Shown here: in pieces, positions 1 through 10,329 of the stretch | How positions within the stretch are numbered: the stretch's first letter is position 1 | Layout: the number at the start of each line of letters is the position of its first letter | Origin: Hyparrhenia diplandra | Lineage: Eukaryota > Streptophyta > Magnoliopsida > Poales > Poaceae | Direction: 5' to 3' | DNA length: 64,000 nt | NCBI GenBank assembly: GCA_015847255.1 | Contig: JADLZK010007832.1 | Coordinates: 62,001-126,000 of the forward strand | The notes under the pieces: model-generated | Databases searched by the model: none | What the model was told of the DNA's origin: nothing | What the model saw: the letters and a program-made list of their open reading frames with translations, nothing else | Made by a program: the position numbers and the translations under genes

Positions 1-919
1 CATGGAGGCGCCGGAGATCCTCCTCGTCATCACGCGCCAGTGACTCAACCAGGCAGTACCTGCTGCTGCCCATACACAAGAGTGTGGCCCCAAGGTGCCT
101 CCTTGATCCTGCGTCAAACAGCCGGTCTTTGCTGAGCTTCCAGGCAGGCAGGCTCCTGAGGTCGGCCGGAGCCGGCGCAACGTCACAGCAGGAAAGGTAG
201 CCTTTTCTGCCCTCACGGCAGCAGAGGCCCACCCAGGCGTCCACATCGGCATCGAAGAAAGCCTCGCCTTGGAAAGGCAGGACCCAGTTGCCATGTGACG
301 CCCACTCACGACTCTCCGTGTCAAAGGAGAATGTGCTCAGTCCATGGGAGATGAAGAGCGTGCGCCCATCAGGGTGCAGGGCGGAGGACCATATGAGGTC
401 ACAGTCCCCGAAGGGCAGGGGCGCACCGGTTTGGCTCCACGACCACCCGGCGTCCTTTGGGAAGATGCTGTCGGGCGGCGGTGCGGCGGCGCTGAGCATG
501 TCGAACTGGCCTTCTCTTAGAAGGTAGAGGTTGCTGGCGACAGAGACGAATAGTGGTTTAACGAAGAGCTTGTTGCTGCCTCGGCGTGGCCAGGGGCAGA
601 CAGCGAGCGCCTTCGTCTGGACATCGAACACCGGGAAGGAAGAGTAGGGAGATGGCTGCATGGCGAGGATCTTGGTGCCGTGGGAGGCCAAATAATAGGA
701 GTAGCCGTGACGGGCCTCCAAGCGAACGACTGGATCTGGGAGGGACTCCTGGCCGGCGTCGGAGGGGTCGAAGGCGTCAACATCGACCTTGTAGACGCTG
801 TATCCCCTCTCCCAATCATCCAGAATGAGATATAGATGCTTCTTCCGCTGCTTCTTGAAGCGCTTGGCCGCACGTTGGGAGCAGGATTCAAGTGTGCACA
901 GCAGCTCCTTCTTCGACAT
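1..919 (-). CDS. Unknown grass protein, copy 1 (C-terminus outside window)
   Basis: The start codon is at 919-917 (protein begins MSKKELLCTL). The frame stays open without a stop for about 306 codons to the window edge, where it still reads ...SLARDDEEDLRRLH, so about 60 C-terminal residues lie outside. The protein has a basic N-terminus, then 'KKHLYLILDDWERGYSVYKVD', then repeated aromatic/Gly blades (ASHGTKILAMQPSPY, FPVFDVQTKALAVCPWP, VASNLYLLREGQFDML). These resemble a beta-propeller/kelch-like fold, but that is inference. It is a paralogue of the intact gene at 54711-55817, in the same orientation. I cannot assign a family name or function with confidence. Positions 277-639 are almost identical to the paralogue while both sides are diverged. 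Confidence 0.8.
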   Translation of the reverse strand, partial: MSKKELLCTLESCSQRAAKRFKKQRKKHLYLILDDWERGYSVYKVDVDAFDPSDAGQESLPDPVVRLEARHGYSYYLASHGTKILAMQPSPYSSFPVFDVQTKALAVCPWPRRGSNKLFVKPLFVSVASNLYLLREGQFDMLSAAAPPPDSIFPKDAGWSWSQTGAPLPFGDCDLIWSSALHPDGRTLFISHGLSTFSFDTESREWASHGNWVLPFQGEAFFDADVDAWVGLCCREGRKGYLSCCDVAPAPADLRSLPAWKLSKDRLFDAGSRRHLGATLLCMGSSRYCLVESLARDDEEDLRRLH

Positions 920-1330
920 GACTATCTCCGTTCACGCTTTACTCCGCTTTACTCCTCGTATCTTCCCTTCACGCCTTCGCCTTCCTCCCAGGGAGCGGAT
1001 CTAGTAAAGACATGAGCGCAGACATCTACACGTTTGCAAAAAGTAAAGTTGGGAGTTTAGGAACTCGGTTCGCGCAAGTAACTCTTTTTTAAAAAAAAAA
1101 AAAAACGTTCTTTAAAAAAAAACAAGAGGGAAGAGAAGGGGTTTAGTCGGAATACCTGGTGGCTGCCCTTCGCCGGCGAAGTGATTGGCAAGGCCTCGGC
1201 ACCGGGCGTAGGGCGGCGGCGGTAACCCCACTCAGCGCTCGTTCGGTTGGAGAGGATTCATGGTTCCTGCGAACCGAACCAGTCTGAAAGATGCGGCGGC
1301 GGGAGTGTCGTGTGCGGAACACAAGCCCGG
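920..1330. other. Upstream DNA of copy 1; no gene seen
   Basis: This stretch holds the 5' flank of the minus-strand gene at 1-919. It contains two adjacent T/A homopolymer tracts near 1084-1130 and a short GC-rich segment around 1150-1250. It does not resemble the upstream region of the paralogue near 55820-56040, so the two copies do not share promoter sequence over any length I can see. Confidence 0.5.
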
Positions 1331-1340
1331 AGACTGGTGG

Positions 1341-1448
1341 CGTTTAGGGTTACTTCGCATCGCAGTATATATATTCGCCTGGTTGTAGTTGAGCCTTTAA
1401 TGGGCCTGTAATGAGCCTTTAATGGGCCTTAAGAGAGTGAAGCCCATC
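1341..1448 (+). promoter_or_regulatory. Promoter-like cluster: telo-box, TATA-like, Site II motifs
   Basis: A telo-box-like TTTAGGGTT lies at 1343-1351 and an AT alternation (TATATATA) at about 1364-1371. TGGGCC Site II motifs lie at 1401-1406 and 1423-1428, with an inverted AGCCCA at 1441-1446. Telo-box plus Site II (TCP-bound) pairs are known in plant promoters of housekeeping and translation-related genes. The DNA downstream is GC-rich and first-exon-like, and a guanosine-deaminase-type exon lies at 3883-3949 on the same strand. Linking promoter and exon is inference. Confidence 0.4.
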
Positions 1449-1449
1449 C

Positions 1450-2018
1450 GCGCGGGGCTTGAAGCCCGCTTCCCCTCTTCCGCGTGGTGGAAAACCACGA
1501 GGCGCTTCCCTTCCCCGGTGATCGTCTCGCGCAGCTGCGCGGCTTCGCGGAGGGCACTGCCACCACAGCCGCCGCGGCTTCCCTGGTCGGCGCCTCTCCA
1601 TCCTCGTCTCTCCTCCGTCGTCATCGCCCCGACGCCACCTCCGTCTCCGCAGATGAGCTCGCTTCCATCCATATCACCATGCACAGCCTAGGTTTCCTGA
1701 TTCGATCCTCATCATTTTTTTAAAATCTTGGCGCTGCGGACGGCCACATCTTCCTCCTTCAGCCCCGTGCATCCGCTCGCGCAGCTCTTCATCCGCCGCC
1801 CGCCGATCCGACCGCGACGGCTCAACCACTACTCCGTCACTGGCCAGCCTCGTCGGTCGTCGCAAGATCCGTCCGGTGCTCGCTTCCTCTCCCCTCCTTT
1901 TCCTCCCAAGATCAGCTGCTGGTTGCGCCGGGGGGGGCGTGTTGCTTTCGTTTCCAACTTTTCTTCTGCCCAACCATGCCGGATGCTTGCTTGTCGTTCT
2001 TATTTTTCAGTAGCAGTA
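1450..2018 (+). other. GC-rich leader/first-exon-like stretch
   Basis: Positions 1450-1980 are C/G-rich with several overlapping short open frames, for example one starting at 1484 and one at 1728. The second has a basic, Ser/Arg/Pro-rich, transit-peptide-like N-terminus. No frame is recognisable and no clear splice donor was identified. It may be the 5' UTR or first exon of the gene whose next exon lies at 3883. Confidence 0.25.
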
Positions 2019-2070
2019 ACAATGTGTATGAAGAGTGTTCAAAAAAAAAAAAAAAACAATGTGTATGAAG
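2019..2070 (+). mobile_element. Micro-retroposon: 7 nt plus poly(A) with 15-bp target duplication
   Basis: The 15-mer ACAATGTGTATGAAG occurs at 2019-2033 and again at 2056-2070. Between them (2034-2055) lies AGTGTTC followed by 15 A. This is the signature of target-primed reverse transcription that aborted after copying only the extreme 3' end of a poly(A) template. The AGTGTTC-A(n) tail resembles grass SINE 3' ends, and a similar AGTGTTC-A(n) occurs near 58951. Confidence 0.75.
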
Positions 2071-2497
2071 TTCTAATAACTTGTCCACCTGAAACTGAAT
2101 TGAAAATGGCCTAAGAACTATAGTCTTTTAGCAGCAGTGCGTAGTGTTGCAGCGCACAATACCTTATCTGTTTCCAGTGATTTAAAATTTGTTAGACTCT
2201 TGTGGACTTGCACTTAAGAAGCAGAGCACACAAATATGAATTATTCTTAATCTGGTTAGTAATTGTCAGCATGCTTTTGACCTACAGAACTACTTAGTAC
2301 TAGTTAGTTTATGAGGCTGACCCTCTTGCTAATGCAATCACCAACAGAACCCTCTTGCTATTACTACTAAGTTTCCAGCGAATGCGGATGCTATATTTCT
2401 TTATTCTTAAATAGAATGTTCATGTGAGGTGGACAGTATATTTTATTTTATCATTATTCCTTTTTTTTGGATTTGGACCTGTTAAATCTTAGTTAAC
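2071..2497. other. AT-rich DNA, no gene seen
   Basis: This is unstructured AT-rich sequence, compatible with an intron or intergenic DNA, between the micro-retroposon and the PIF/Harbinger-like element. No recognisable coding signal is present on either strand. Confidence 0.5.
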
Positions 2498-2500
2498 TTA

Positions 2501-3847
2501 GAGCATCTCCAACAGTTTGCTAAAATTGACTTGCCAAATGTCATGATTTGGTAACTTGCTAAAATATATACCAAGTGAAAAAATGGGCTCCCTCCAACAG
2601 TTTGCCATTTAACTTGGTAAAATTGTAAAAATTGGGTCCACATCATACCCAACCCAACTGTCAGCGCGGCTCAGATCTCCTTCCCGTCACCCGTGTGCGA
2701 TCTTGCTCTTCGTCGCACGCGTGAAGGGTTCTGCTCGCCGCCGTCTTGCGTGGTCGTCACCCTGTCCGCCGTCGGAGAGGAAGCAGGCAAGGCGCTGTCA
2801 CCCTGGCCGTGCGTGGTCGTCACCCTGTTTGATGATGTACACAGTACAGAAGCATCTCCTGGAGTCTCCATGAGTCTAAAAAAACGAAAAAATACAATTG
2901 ACATGGTGATTACATAAGATCAGCAAGTACGATCAGCAAGCAACACAAAACGAAAAAAAATACAATTGCAATGGTGATGATCAGGTAAGATCAACAACTA
3001 CGAAAAAATTAAATTGACATGGTGATCAGACAAGAAAGCATCAGGGCTACATAGAACAAACAAGTCCATGCGGCAAGATCAGCAAGCATTTAAACATATA
3101 TACACGCAACTGTCTTCTAGCTATGGATCAAACAAGTTCACCATCGTGGCCAAGCTATGGATCAGGCATGCAGATACAGCCAAACAACGAGCACAATACC
3201 ATGGACGTCGAATTCAGGTCATCGATTCAACAGAAGCACATAAAGACTATACAGGCAACTACGATGACGAAACTGATCCATATCTTATCGCAAGAAAATT
3301 GAACCATGGCAACCCTGATCTGAACCCTAGCATCTCGCAACCATGCTGATCGCAAGGACGTATCTAGTGTCTCCCTGAACCTAGCTGAACCCTAGTACAA
3401 CCCTTTTCGAACCCTAGCATGAAGCGATGGAGATCGACTCACGCACCTGATCGGGCGGCGCGGCTTCGGTCACGAGGCGGCGCGGGGAGCGACCTTCTTC
3501 TCACGGCGGCGCGGGACCTCACGACGGCGCCCTCTTCCCGCGCAGGAGGTTTCCACGGGACGGACGGCGGCGGGATCTCGCGTGCAAAGGGACCGGGATC
3601 GATCCTAGATAAAATTTCACGGGAAACTTTCTCGGAACTTTCCGTGCGCGGGGGAAGAGGGCTGGCGTCGTGTGGGATCGCGAGATAGCAACTTCGATAC
3701 GCGGCGTAAAGATACGTAGCGGAGGGGAAGGATGACAAGTTGGGAAAGATGGCAACCTCTTTTAGCAAACTGTTGGAGAGTAATTTTTTTAGTTTTGCCA
3801 AATTTTCAAGGATAGCAACCTTATTTAGCAAACTGTTGGAGATGCTC
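2501..3847. mobile_element. PIF/Harbinger-like non-autonomous element
   Basis: The ends are inverted repeats: GAGCATCTCCAACAGTTTGC at 2501-2520 and its complement at 3828-3847. They are flanked by TTA at 2498-2500 and 3848-3850, the 3-bp duplication typical of PIF/Harbinger elements. A second inverted pair lies just inside (about 2592-2616 and 3757-3778, CCAACAGTTTGC-like). The 1.35-kb interior has no transposase. It holds short AT-rich near-repeats at 2880-3020 and a GC-rich block at 3420-3700 that may be captured host DNA. Confidence 0.85.
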
Positions 3848-3882
3848 TTAGATGGCTCATATATGATCTTTCCTTTATGTAG

Positions 3883-3949
3883 TTGTGGAGTCTAAGGACG
3901 GAACCATCTCAGTTGCTTCTGCCTTCAGCATTTGCTGGTCATCAGGAAG
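3883..3949 (+). pseudogene. Guanosine deaminase-like exon with frameshift
   Basis: After a splice acceptor (...TTATGTAG) the sequence reads (V)VESKDGTISVASAF, then a 7-nt insertion (AGCATTT), then AGHQE, ending at a donor AG|GTGACA. VE(S/A)KDGTISVASAFxGHQ is the conserved N-terminal segment of plant guanosine deaminase (GSDA-type, cytidine/deoxycytidylate deaminase superfamily, guanosine to xanthosine). The 7-nt insertion destroys the frame. The catalytic exons (HAE and PCxxC motifs) are not found downstream, so this is a fragment. Known from the family: the sequence match. Inferred: that the promoter-like DNA at 1341-1448 belonged to it. Confidence 0.6.
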
Positions 3950-4861
3950 GTGACATCACTGTTTCCTTACCCATTGGACTCTTTACTGTCTTGCTTGTTG
4001 CATCTGTTGTTTCCTTAGGCCTTCCCCAACGCTCCAGAGTGGCGTCCTGCCTCAGTGTCCACGCTGGCTCAAAATCTACGTGCCATGCCGAACCGCGGCT
4101 CTGCAGGGTGTCAGCGCCGCCTGCAGAAGCGGCGACCGCTCCATCTGCAAAAAGTGCGAGGCAACACCTCCGAACTGCGTTGTGGCCCTGATTCGTGCCG
4201 CTTCCTGGAATCTCTCTCTACTTTTCTCTCACGCATGCAATGTAAAGCTGCTGGATGTGACAAGTGAGAAGACCACACTAGTATAGTATAGCCTGCGTTG
4301 GAAAATTTAATGCTGGGCAGCTGCTTCGGTGCTACTTTTTCTTGAGGCAGTACGCCTCCACTGCCTCCGTTGCGATTGCCCTTAGCTGCTAATACTTTTC
4401 CTTGTGCTTACTTGCAGGGCTCTTGGTGGTGGCAAGTGCCGTATGAAATGACAAAGGTGAGACAACGTAATCAGCGATGCTTGGTCATATTTATTCTGAT
4501 TGACTTGCATTGGATTCGTTATGTGATTGGGTTGATATTCCATAATAGGAGCTGCTTTGTATCAGAGTTCAAGGGCTAAGAATCTAAGTAGCCTAACTTT
4601 CAGCTAGCTGGTCGGTGACATAACTAATATATATCTAGCCTAAGATCTGAACTGGACTGGAGTAACTAAACTGGTAGATTATTATCTTGTTTCTAGTCAT
4701 GTATTTCTTATGGTTAAGGAAACTAAATTGGAGTAACTAAAACAATTGTAAATCTATCCTCCAGTTAGGAAAGCACATTTAATTTTCTGATCGCTATGTA
4801 CAAGCTTCATGTATAAGCGACTTGTTTGACTTGAGCCTGGACCTGACATAAAGAGCAAACC
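3950..4861. other. Possible unrecognised exon pieces, + strand
   Basis: Positions 4020-4265 are GC-richer than their surroundings and open in several frames, one reading CKKCEATPPNCVVALIRAAS. A short segment at about 4418-4456 sits between a good acceptor (TTACTTGCAG) and donor (AAAG|GTGAGA). I do not recognise any of these. They are not the missing deaminase exons. The remainder is AT-rich and intron-like. Confidence 0.25.
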
Positions 4862-4869
4862 ATGAAAAG

Positions 4870-5573
4870 CTACGTTACACGGATATGTCCAGGAAGCAGC
4901 GTATCACGTATCCGATACGTATCGGATACAGATACGTGTCCGATATGTATCGGAGGAGTATCCGATACGTTGCCTGATCAGCATGTCGATACACCGCATC
5001 CCTGGTCCAGAGCCGCGCCTGAGCCGTGGTGGTGGGGCACCGTCGAGGGAGAGGGACAGCCATGGTGGGGCGCCACCGAATCTGTTGCGAGCTCGAGGGG
5101 AGGGAGGAGAGGGGGTGACGCCGGATCCAGAGGGAGGGAGGGCCGCCCGGCGGCTGGCATGAGCATGAAAGGCGGAGGAGGAAGAAAAGCGAAGTGCGCT
5201 AGGGTTTTGGGGGAGCCGGCTGCTGGTGGTTTTGATCCTCTGGAAAAGGAGCACAGCCGTCAGATGCATGTGAATGGCTGAGAATGCTTCTAGCGAGTGG
5301 GGGAGACATGGCCTGAAGGGGCTTTTCTGGCCCAGGCCCAGGTTGGGCGTTTGCTGGCTGCATGCTGTGCTTAGGCAAGCTAAATGCTAAGTTGGAACAA
5401 AATAAGTAGGTCCAAGTTTATACTAAATTTAGACCTGAATTATTATTATTTTTATTTTATTTTTTAAATAGTAAATGTATCTGCTTATTGGTTTTTTTTG
5501 GGGGGGGATTGCCATATCCGTGTATCCATATCCTTCCGATACCGATACATGTATCTGTATCCGTGCAACTTAG
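4870..5573. mobile_element. hAT-like non-autonomous element with TATCGGATAC repeats
   Basis: An exact 8-bp duplication ATGAAAAG lies at 4862-4869 and 5574-5581, diagnostic of hAT elements. The ends are inverted repeats, CTACGTTACACGGATA and CTAAGTTGCACGGATA, matching at 14 of 16 positions. Subterminal DNA is full of short palindromic GTATCCGATAC-type units (4902-4975 and 5511-5565). The centre (5000-5330) is GC-rich and gene-like but not recognised. No transposase is present. Confidence 0.8.
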
Positions 5574-5581
5574 ATGAAAAG

Positions 5582-6770
5582 GTAGTTAAACATATACAAA
5601 CATGCTATAACCTGGAGGCTGGAGGGAAACAATCTGCTATGTATTGTTAAGATACTACTGGGATAGCATCCTGGAGTATCAATCAATTAAGATAACCTGG
5701 AGTATCAATTAAGATAACCTGGAGTATCAATTAAGATAGCATGCTTTCACTGTTGGGTCTTCAACTTTAGATAGCATCCATAGATCTGTATTAGTTTTGT
5801 AACTTGTCAACCTGGGTCCATTTGTCTTTTATGGTTGGTTCTGCATTGTGCTTGAAGTTAAGTAATTTGTGAGTTCATTTTTCACCTTTTTCCAGAGTTG
5901 CTTGGGTAATACAGTGAATTCAGTGCAGCAGCAATTTTTTTTGCAAGGTGACATGCATTTCTCGGATTCCATTCCGACTTGCTTTTATAGTGGCAACCCA
6001 AGGATAGTTTGAATTTTAGTGAGCTGTACTTTTAACACTTGTTTTTTTAAAAGCTTGTTTACTTTATCAGATCAGGAGGGTGTTGGGTCTTGTTTGACCT
6101 GGATGGGGATAGGGTTTTCTTGCACTTCTTATGCTACTTTCTTTGGCTTAGTTTGCACTTCTGGCCTGGATGGGGACTTTTCATATAGGTTGTTTATGGC
6201 TGCACCTGACACTTTTGTATAGTCCTATGCTTTCCTTTTGATAGTTGAAAACTGATACGCTAGTTCAACTTTATTTGATTGTTGAAGGTCAGATTAGGGG
6301 AGTAGGAAGGTTAACTTAGCTCACACATTTCTCTGTGTTACTTGGTGTGCAGTTGAAGCAACTCATCATCTGAGATGCCCTGATCTCTCAAGGAAGGAGT
6401 ACTAATTACAAGGCTGTGTGATATGTGTGTAAAATAGAATTTGTAATAACCTGAGGAGATGGAGAAAATGACTATTATAGGACTCGAGAAGATGAAGAGG
6501 GCCAGCACCTTTTATCTCTTGCTACAAGCTTGGGATTGTTCTTTTTTTTTATGTTACAAGCATCTATGTAATATTGGTGTGTATAAACTGGAGGACCATA
6601 ATTTATGTTATTTTTGCTCATGATTTTGTGGATTTTTTCTATTTTGTATTGGAGACATACTGTATAGCAGTAGGTAAACTCATATAAAACAACAATAGGG
6701 AAACTCCCCTGACAGCAGTCTGCCCAAGAGCTTCAGGGAATTCTCCACTGCCGTGGATAGAAGGAATCCA
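5582..6770. other. AT-rich intergenic/intron-like DNA with a 22-bp triplication
   Basis: No gene is recognised. CCTGGAGTATCAATTAAGAT-type units of about 22 bp occur three times in tandem at about 5670-5739. Two CCTGGATGGGGA motifs lie at 6099 and 6166. The rest is T-rich, low-information sequence. Confidence 0.5.
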
Positions 6771-7680
6771 AACTAATCCGGGGGCTGTTAACTGCCGACT
6801 GGTCGGCGCAGATGCATGCGCCGACCAGGCTCGGCCCGCTTTACTTTGTTGGACTGTTTCTTTTGTTGGCCCAACAATGTGTTCTGCCCTTCACCTTTTG
6901 TTCCGGCCTTTTTTCTGACTGTTTCTTTCTTGACTGTTTCTTACTTGTAAGGCCTATTTTTTTTCTGCACCATGTTGGTGTGGATAGCGTAACTTCCGTT
7001 CAATTCACACTACATAATATTTATGGTTAATATTTTTTTTCTTTTAATATTTCAGCCAGACAATTCAACGTTAGAGGAAATCTCCAAAAATACGAAACAA
7101 ACACATTCTGAGTACTATTTTTAAAAAGTTCTCTATTTAAGTTAGCCTGTGTTAACGCTACAACACAAAACCAGACAAATCAAATAGCTATACTTTTCTT
7201 AGTTTCACTTAATCCGAGACTATTATTGATAGAACCAAATCAATAAAGTTTAATACATTTTCAACCAAACCGAGCCAATAAAATAATCTATTTTCAAAAA
7301 TTAAAAACAGTATACATATTCTCTCCATTATGGAAGCCTCAACTTTAGCCAACTACTACGCACAAGTGTTGAGTTGATATTTAATTTTCAACCCTTCTTC
7401 GCTCTTTCTCATTACCTACATATGCATATATAAAAAAGATTATTAAAAAATTATGGATGATCCTCTCCTAATAGTTATAAATAAATATAAATAATTATAC
7501 AATACATTTTTATATTTGTTCTTAACTAATATTATTGGAAAAACATATGTAACTCAATGCATAAAAGAGATAGTAAGGAGAAAAGAGCCCTCAGCTAGTA
7601 AATATCGTCAGCTTTGGAGTCAGTAAACTAATCTCCCGATTCCCTGCAACATTTTATTAGTAAAATGGGAAGTAATCAAA

Positions 7681-7768
7681 CGTGTTTACAACACAATAAA
7701 AATGGATTACACAGGAGTACAACGACGTGTTTACAACACAGTGAAAAGTTGATTACACAGGAGTACAG
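7681..7768. repeat. 44-bp tandem duplication
   Basis: The unit CGTGTTTACAACACA...GATTACACAGGAGTACA occurs at 7681 and again at 7725 with a few substitutions. It lies inside the Mutator-like element. Confidence 0.75.
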
Positions 7769-9169
7769 CAAAATTCTAAATATACAGTGATATGCAACAA
7801 AGGGAAGAAAGCTGACCCAATAAGATTCTTACTACATAATTTTATCTTTTGCAAACAGACACACGTCATCAATTACCTAACTCACAAGATTAGTTAGACA
7901 GTTAATCCACGCAAGAACAGATTAACATCATGATAAATGGAGTTGCGAGTGACGTATCCGAGTGCTTAGAAGGAACCTGACAATAAGATAGCCAGTTTAG
8001 CTAAGGCCTGAGGCAATTGTACAAGTTGTGCTTAGAGCTAGGTAACCCAGCAAAAGTTGAGGCGAGAATTCCTCTGTAGGTAGCCAGACAGCCAGTGCAA
8101 CATCAACTTGCAAAAAAATCAAAAGATCAGTTCCAATTAAGTGGTCCAGTTAGTACAACACATACATGCATCTAAATCTGAACCACTTATCTGCTCAACA
8201 CCCTATCTTTGGTTATACAGAGTAGAGAAAACCAAAGCAAAAGGACAGCACAACACCTTATTAGGAAGGCAGAATAGTGTTTGTCTTTGGTTATATAGAG
8301 GCAACACTTATCTGCTCCATAGAAATAATATGGCCACATGAAAATTTGTGCAGCAGCCTGCATAGCTGTTGAAAATCTTTTGCCATTTGTCAACTAAATA
8401 GCATGATGTACGTTCATCAGACCCTTCTATCTGAACAGAGTAGAGAATTAGTTGAGAAAAAAGAACCAAGAAACCACAAAGAGTGAAACAGTGTGGCAAA
8501 GGCAAAATTCACATGATAGAAACATCACCTTCTATCATGCTATGAAACCAAGCTACTGGATCATATCCACTCAATGTCTTGCAACTGGCCCAATCAATTG
8601 GACAAACCCTTACACGGACTCTCCTGCAAAGAGTCGGCATATTCAGATGCACCAATGACCATAAAAGCCCATGAAAATGGGGGAAAAAAAGATGAACCAC
8701 AATATTTTTTAAAAAAATGCTAAATGCTCAGTGTTTCTTGACAACCTTCATAAGCTCTACTTGTCCAATGAATGAAAATTACTATTGCTCTATATACAGA
8801 GAAAGAACTCATAAAAAGTTTAAAACAGAGTATAAGTAGTGTTCCCCAAAATATAAACAGGGTCGCACCTCCAATAGACCAATATATGTATTTGGACCTA
8901 AAAGCAGTGTCCTAAAACTTTTTATACCTTCTTCATCATTATAATATATTGGTGTGAAAGTGTTAACATGGCTACAACTTTGAGCACTAGAGAGACTAAT
9001 CTTGGGAAATTATATAATCTTGGGAAAATATTCAACAGAGCTTATATATAGGAGGCAACAAAAGCAAAATGCCTGGAAAGCCAAACATATTTAGATCTCC
9101 CTTAACATCCAAATCCACAATGCACTACCATATTCATCTTCCTGTAGTACCTTGAAACAGCCAAATATG
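7769..9169. other. Non-coding interior of the Pack-MULE
   Basis: This is AT-rich sequence without a recognisable gene. Around 8177-8320 the phrases ACTTATCTGCTC and TCTTTGGTTATA-AGAG each occur twice, pointing to an old local duplication of about 120 bp. Confidence 0.5.
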
Positions 9170-9475
9170 TTTTTTTTTTGAGAATTACACAGTACAACGC
9201 AGACGCTCACAACACGCACGCACACTCACCCATATGAACACACACGACGCAAACCCTACCCCTATGAGCACCTCCGAAGGACTGGGCAGCCCGGCAGATC
9301 CGGAGATTCTCGAAGTCACCATAGGCGCCTCGTCGCCGACGGAACGCCGCTACCACTTAATGCATAACGCCGGTAAATCCTTGGGAAAATCGGGGGAAAG
9401 GTGCGAGCACCGTGGATTTGAACCCCGGTGGGTAGCGCCCCACCTGGACCGCCCTACCATTGGACTATCTGGTCT
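9170..9475 (-). mobile_element. Au-like grass SINE (tRNA-derived)
   Basis: On the minus strand it starts with a tRNA-like head. The A-box is TAGTCCAATGGT (complement of 9456-9467) and the B-box is GGTTCAAATCC (complement of 9414-9424), the RNA polymerase III internal promoter pair. A long tRNA-unrelated body follows with TGTGTGTTCATATGGGTG-type sequence, and it ends TGTAATTCTC plus poly(A) (T run at 9170-9179). This matches the general structure of grass Au-family SINEs. A convincing target duplication was not found. Confidence 0.8.
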
Positions 9476-9805
9476 TTTTAAATAACTACAAGAAAAAAGT
9501 AACAACCCAAAATACATTGGTGCTGTACTAAGGGCTCTGGAACTTGTCCTGCAGAAAACGAGAGCAACCAAGGGCTCTGGAACTAAAAATCGAGAAGAAA
9601 CAGCTATATCGGAAAAGGAATCGAGCATTCACCGCCGTCGCCCCCGGATATATGACATTAAAAAGGAATTTATCCGCTTCACATGAAAGTAAGGTGACAT
9701 CGTTTTAACTTTTAGTAGAAAACCCTAGAGTTAATAAGAACTTAACCTAGTTAGATAAATAAGGGAAGACACTGTCATGTGTACCAACCACAGTTTTAAT
9801 TCGTA

Positions 9806-10325
9806 ACATCAATTTATTTATAATAGAACATTGAAGCACACATGATAGAACATAGAAGCATAAATGTGGAACATTCACTAAGAATATCAATTTAATTATA
9901 ATAGAACATCGAAGCACACAAAATAGAACATGGAAATTATATATGAGAACATTGAGCCATAAACAGGGAACATTCACTCGAGAACATCAATTTATTTATA
10001 ATAGAATATCGAAGCACACATGATAGAACATGAAACCATGACTAAAAACATAGAAGCATAAATTGGGAAGCGTTCACTGAGAATATCAATTTATTTATAA
10101 TACAACATCGAAACACGCATGATAGAACATGGGAATAATAAGCGAGAACATAAGAGTCATAAACAGGGAACATTCACTAAAAACATCAATTTATGTATAA
10201 TAGAACATCGAAGCACACATGATAGAACATGGAAACCATGACTAAGAACATAGAAGCATAAATTGGGAACATTCACTAAGAACATCAATTTAATTATAAT
10301 AGAACATCGAAGTACACATGATACA
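9806..10325. repeat. Minisatellite, about 98-bp units in alternating types
   Basis: Units start at about 9806, 9886, 9982, 10082, 10182 and 10281 with the core AACATCAATTTATTTATAAT followed by AGAACATCGAAGCACACATG. The second half alternates. Type A units end with CATAGAAGCATAAATTGGGAAC and type B units with GAGTCATAAACAGGGAAC, giving an A-B-A-B-A order, that is, a higher-order repeat of about 200 bp. The first unit is shortened and the last is partial. Confidence 0.85.
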
Positions 10326-10329
10326 ATAA

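Noticed and set aside
3068..3349. 93-codon plus-strand frame
   Set aside because: It lies inside the PIF/Harbinger-like element and has no recognisable domain.
9414..9467. Possible tRNA gene (A-box and B-box)
   Set aside because: The tRNA-like head is joined to a SINE body and poly(A) tail; no complete cloverleaf was seen.
9806..10325. CRISPR-like array
   Set aside because: Units are about 98 bp with no unique spacers; it is a plant minisatellite.
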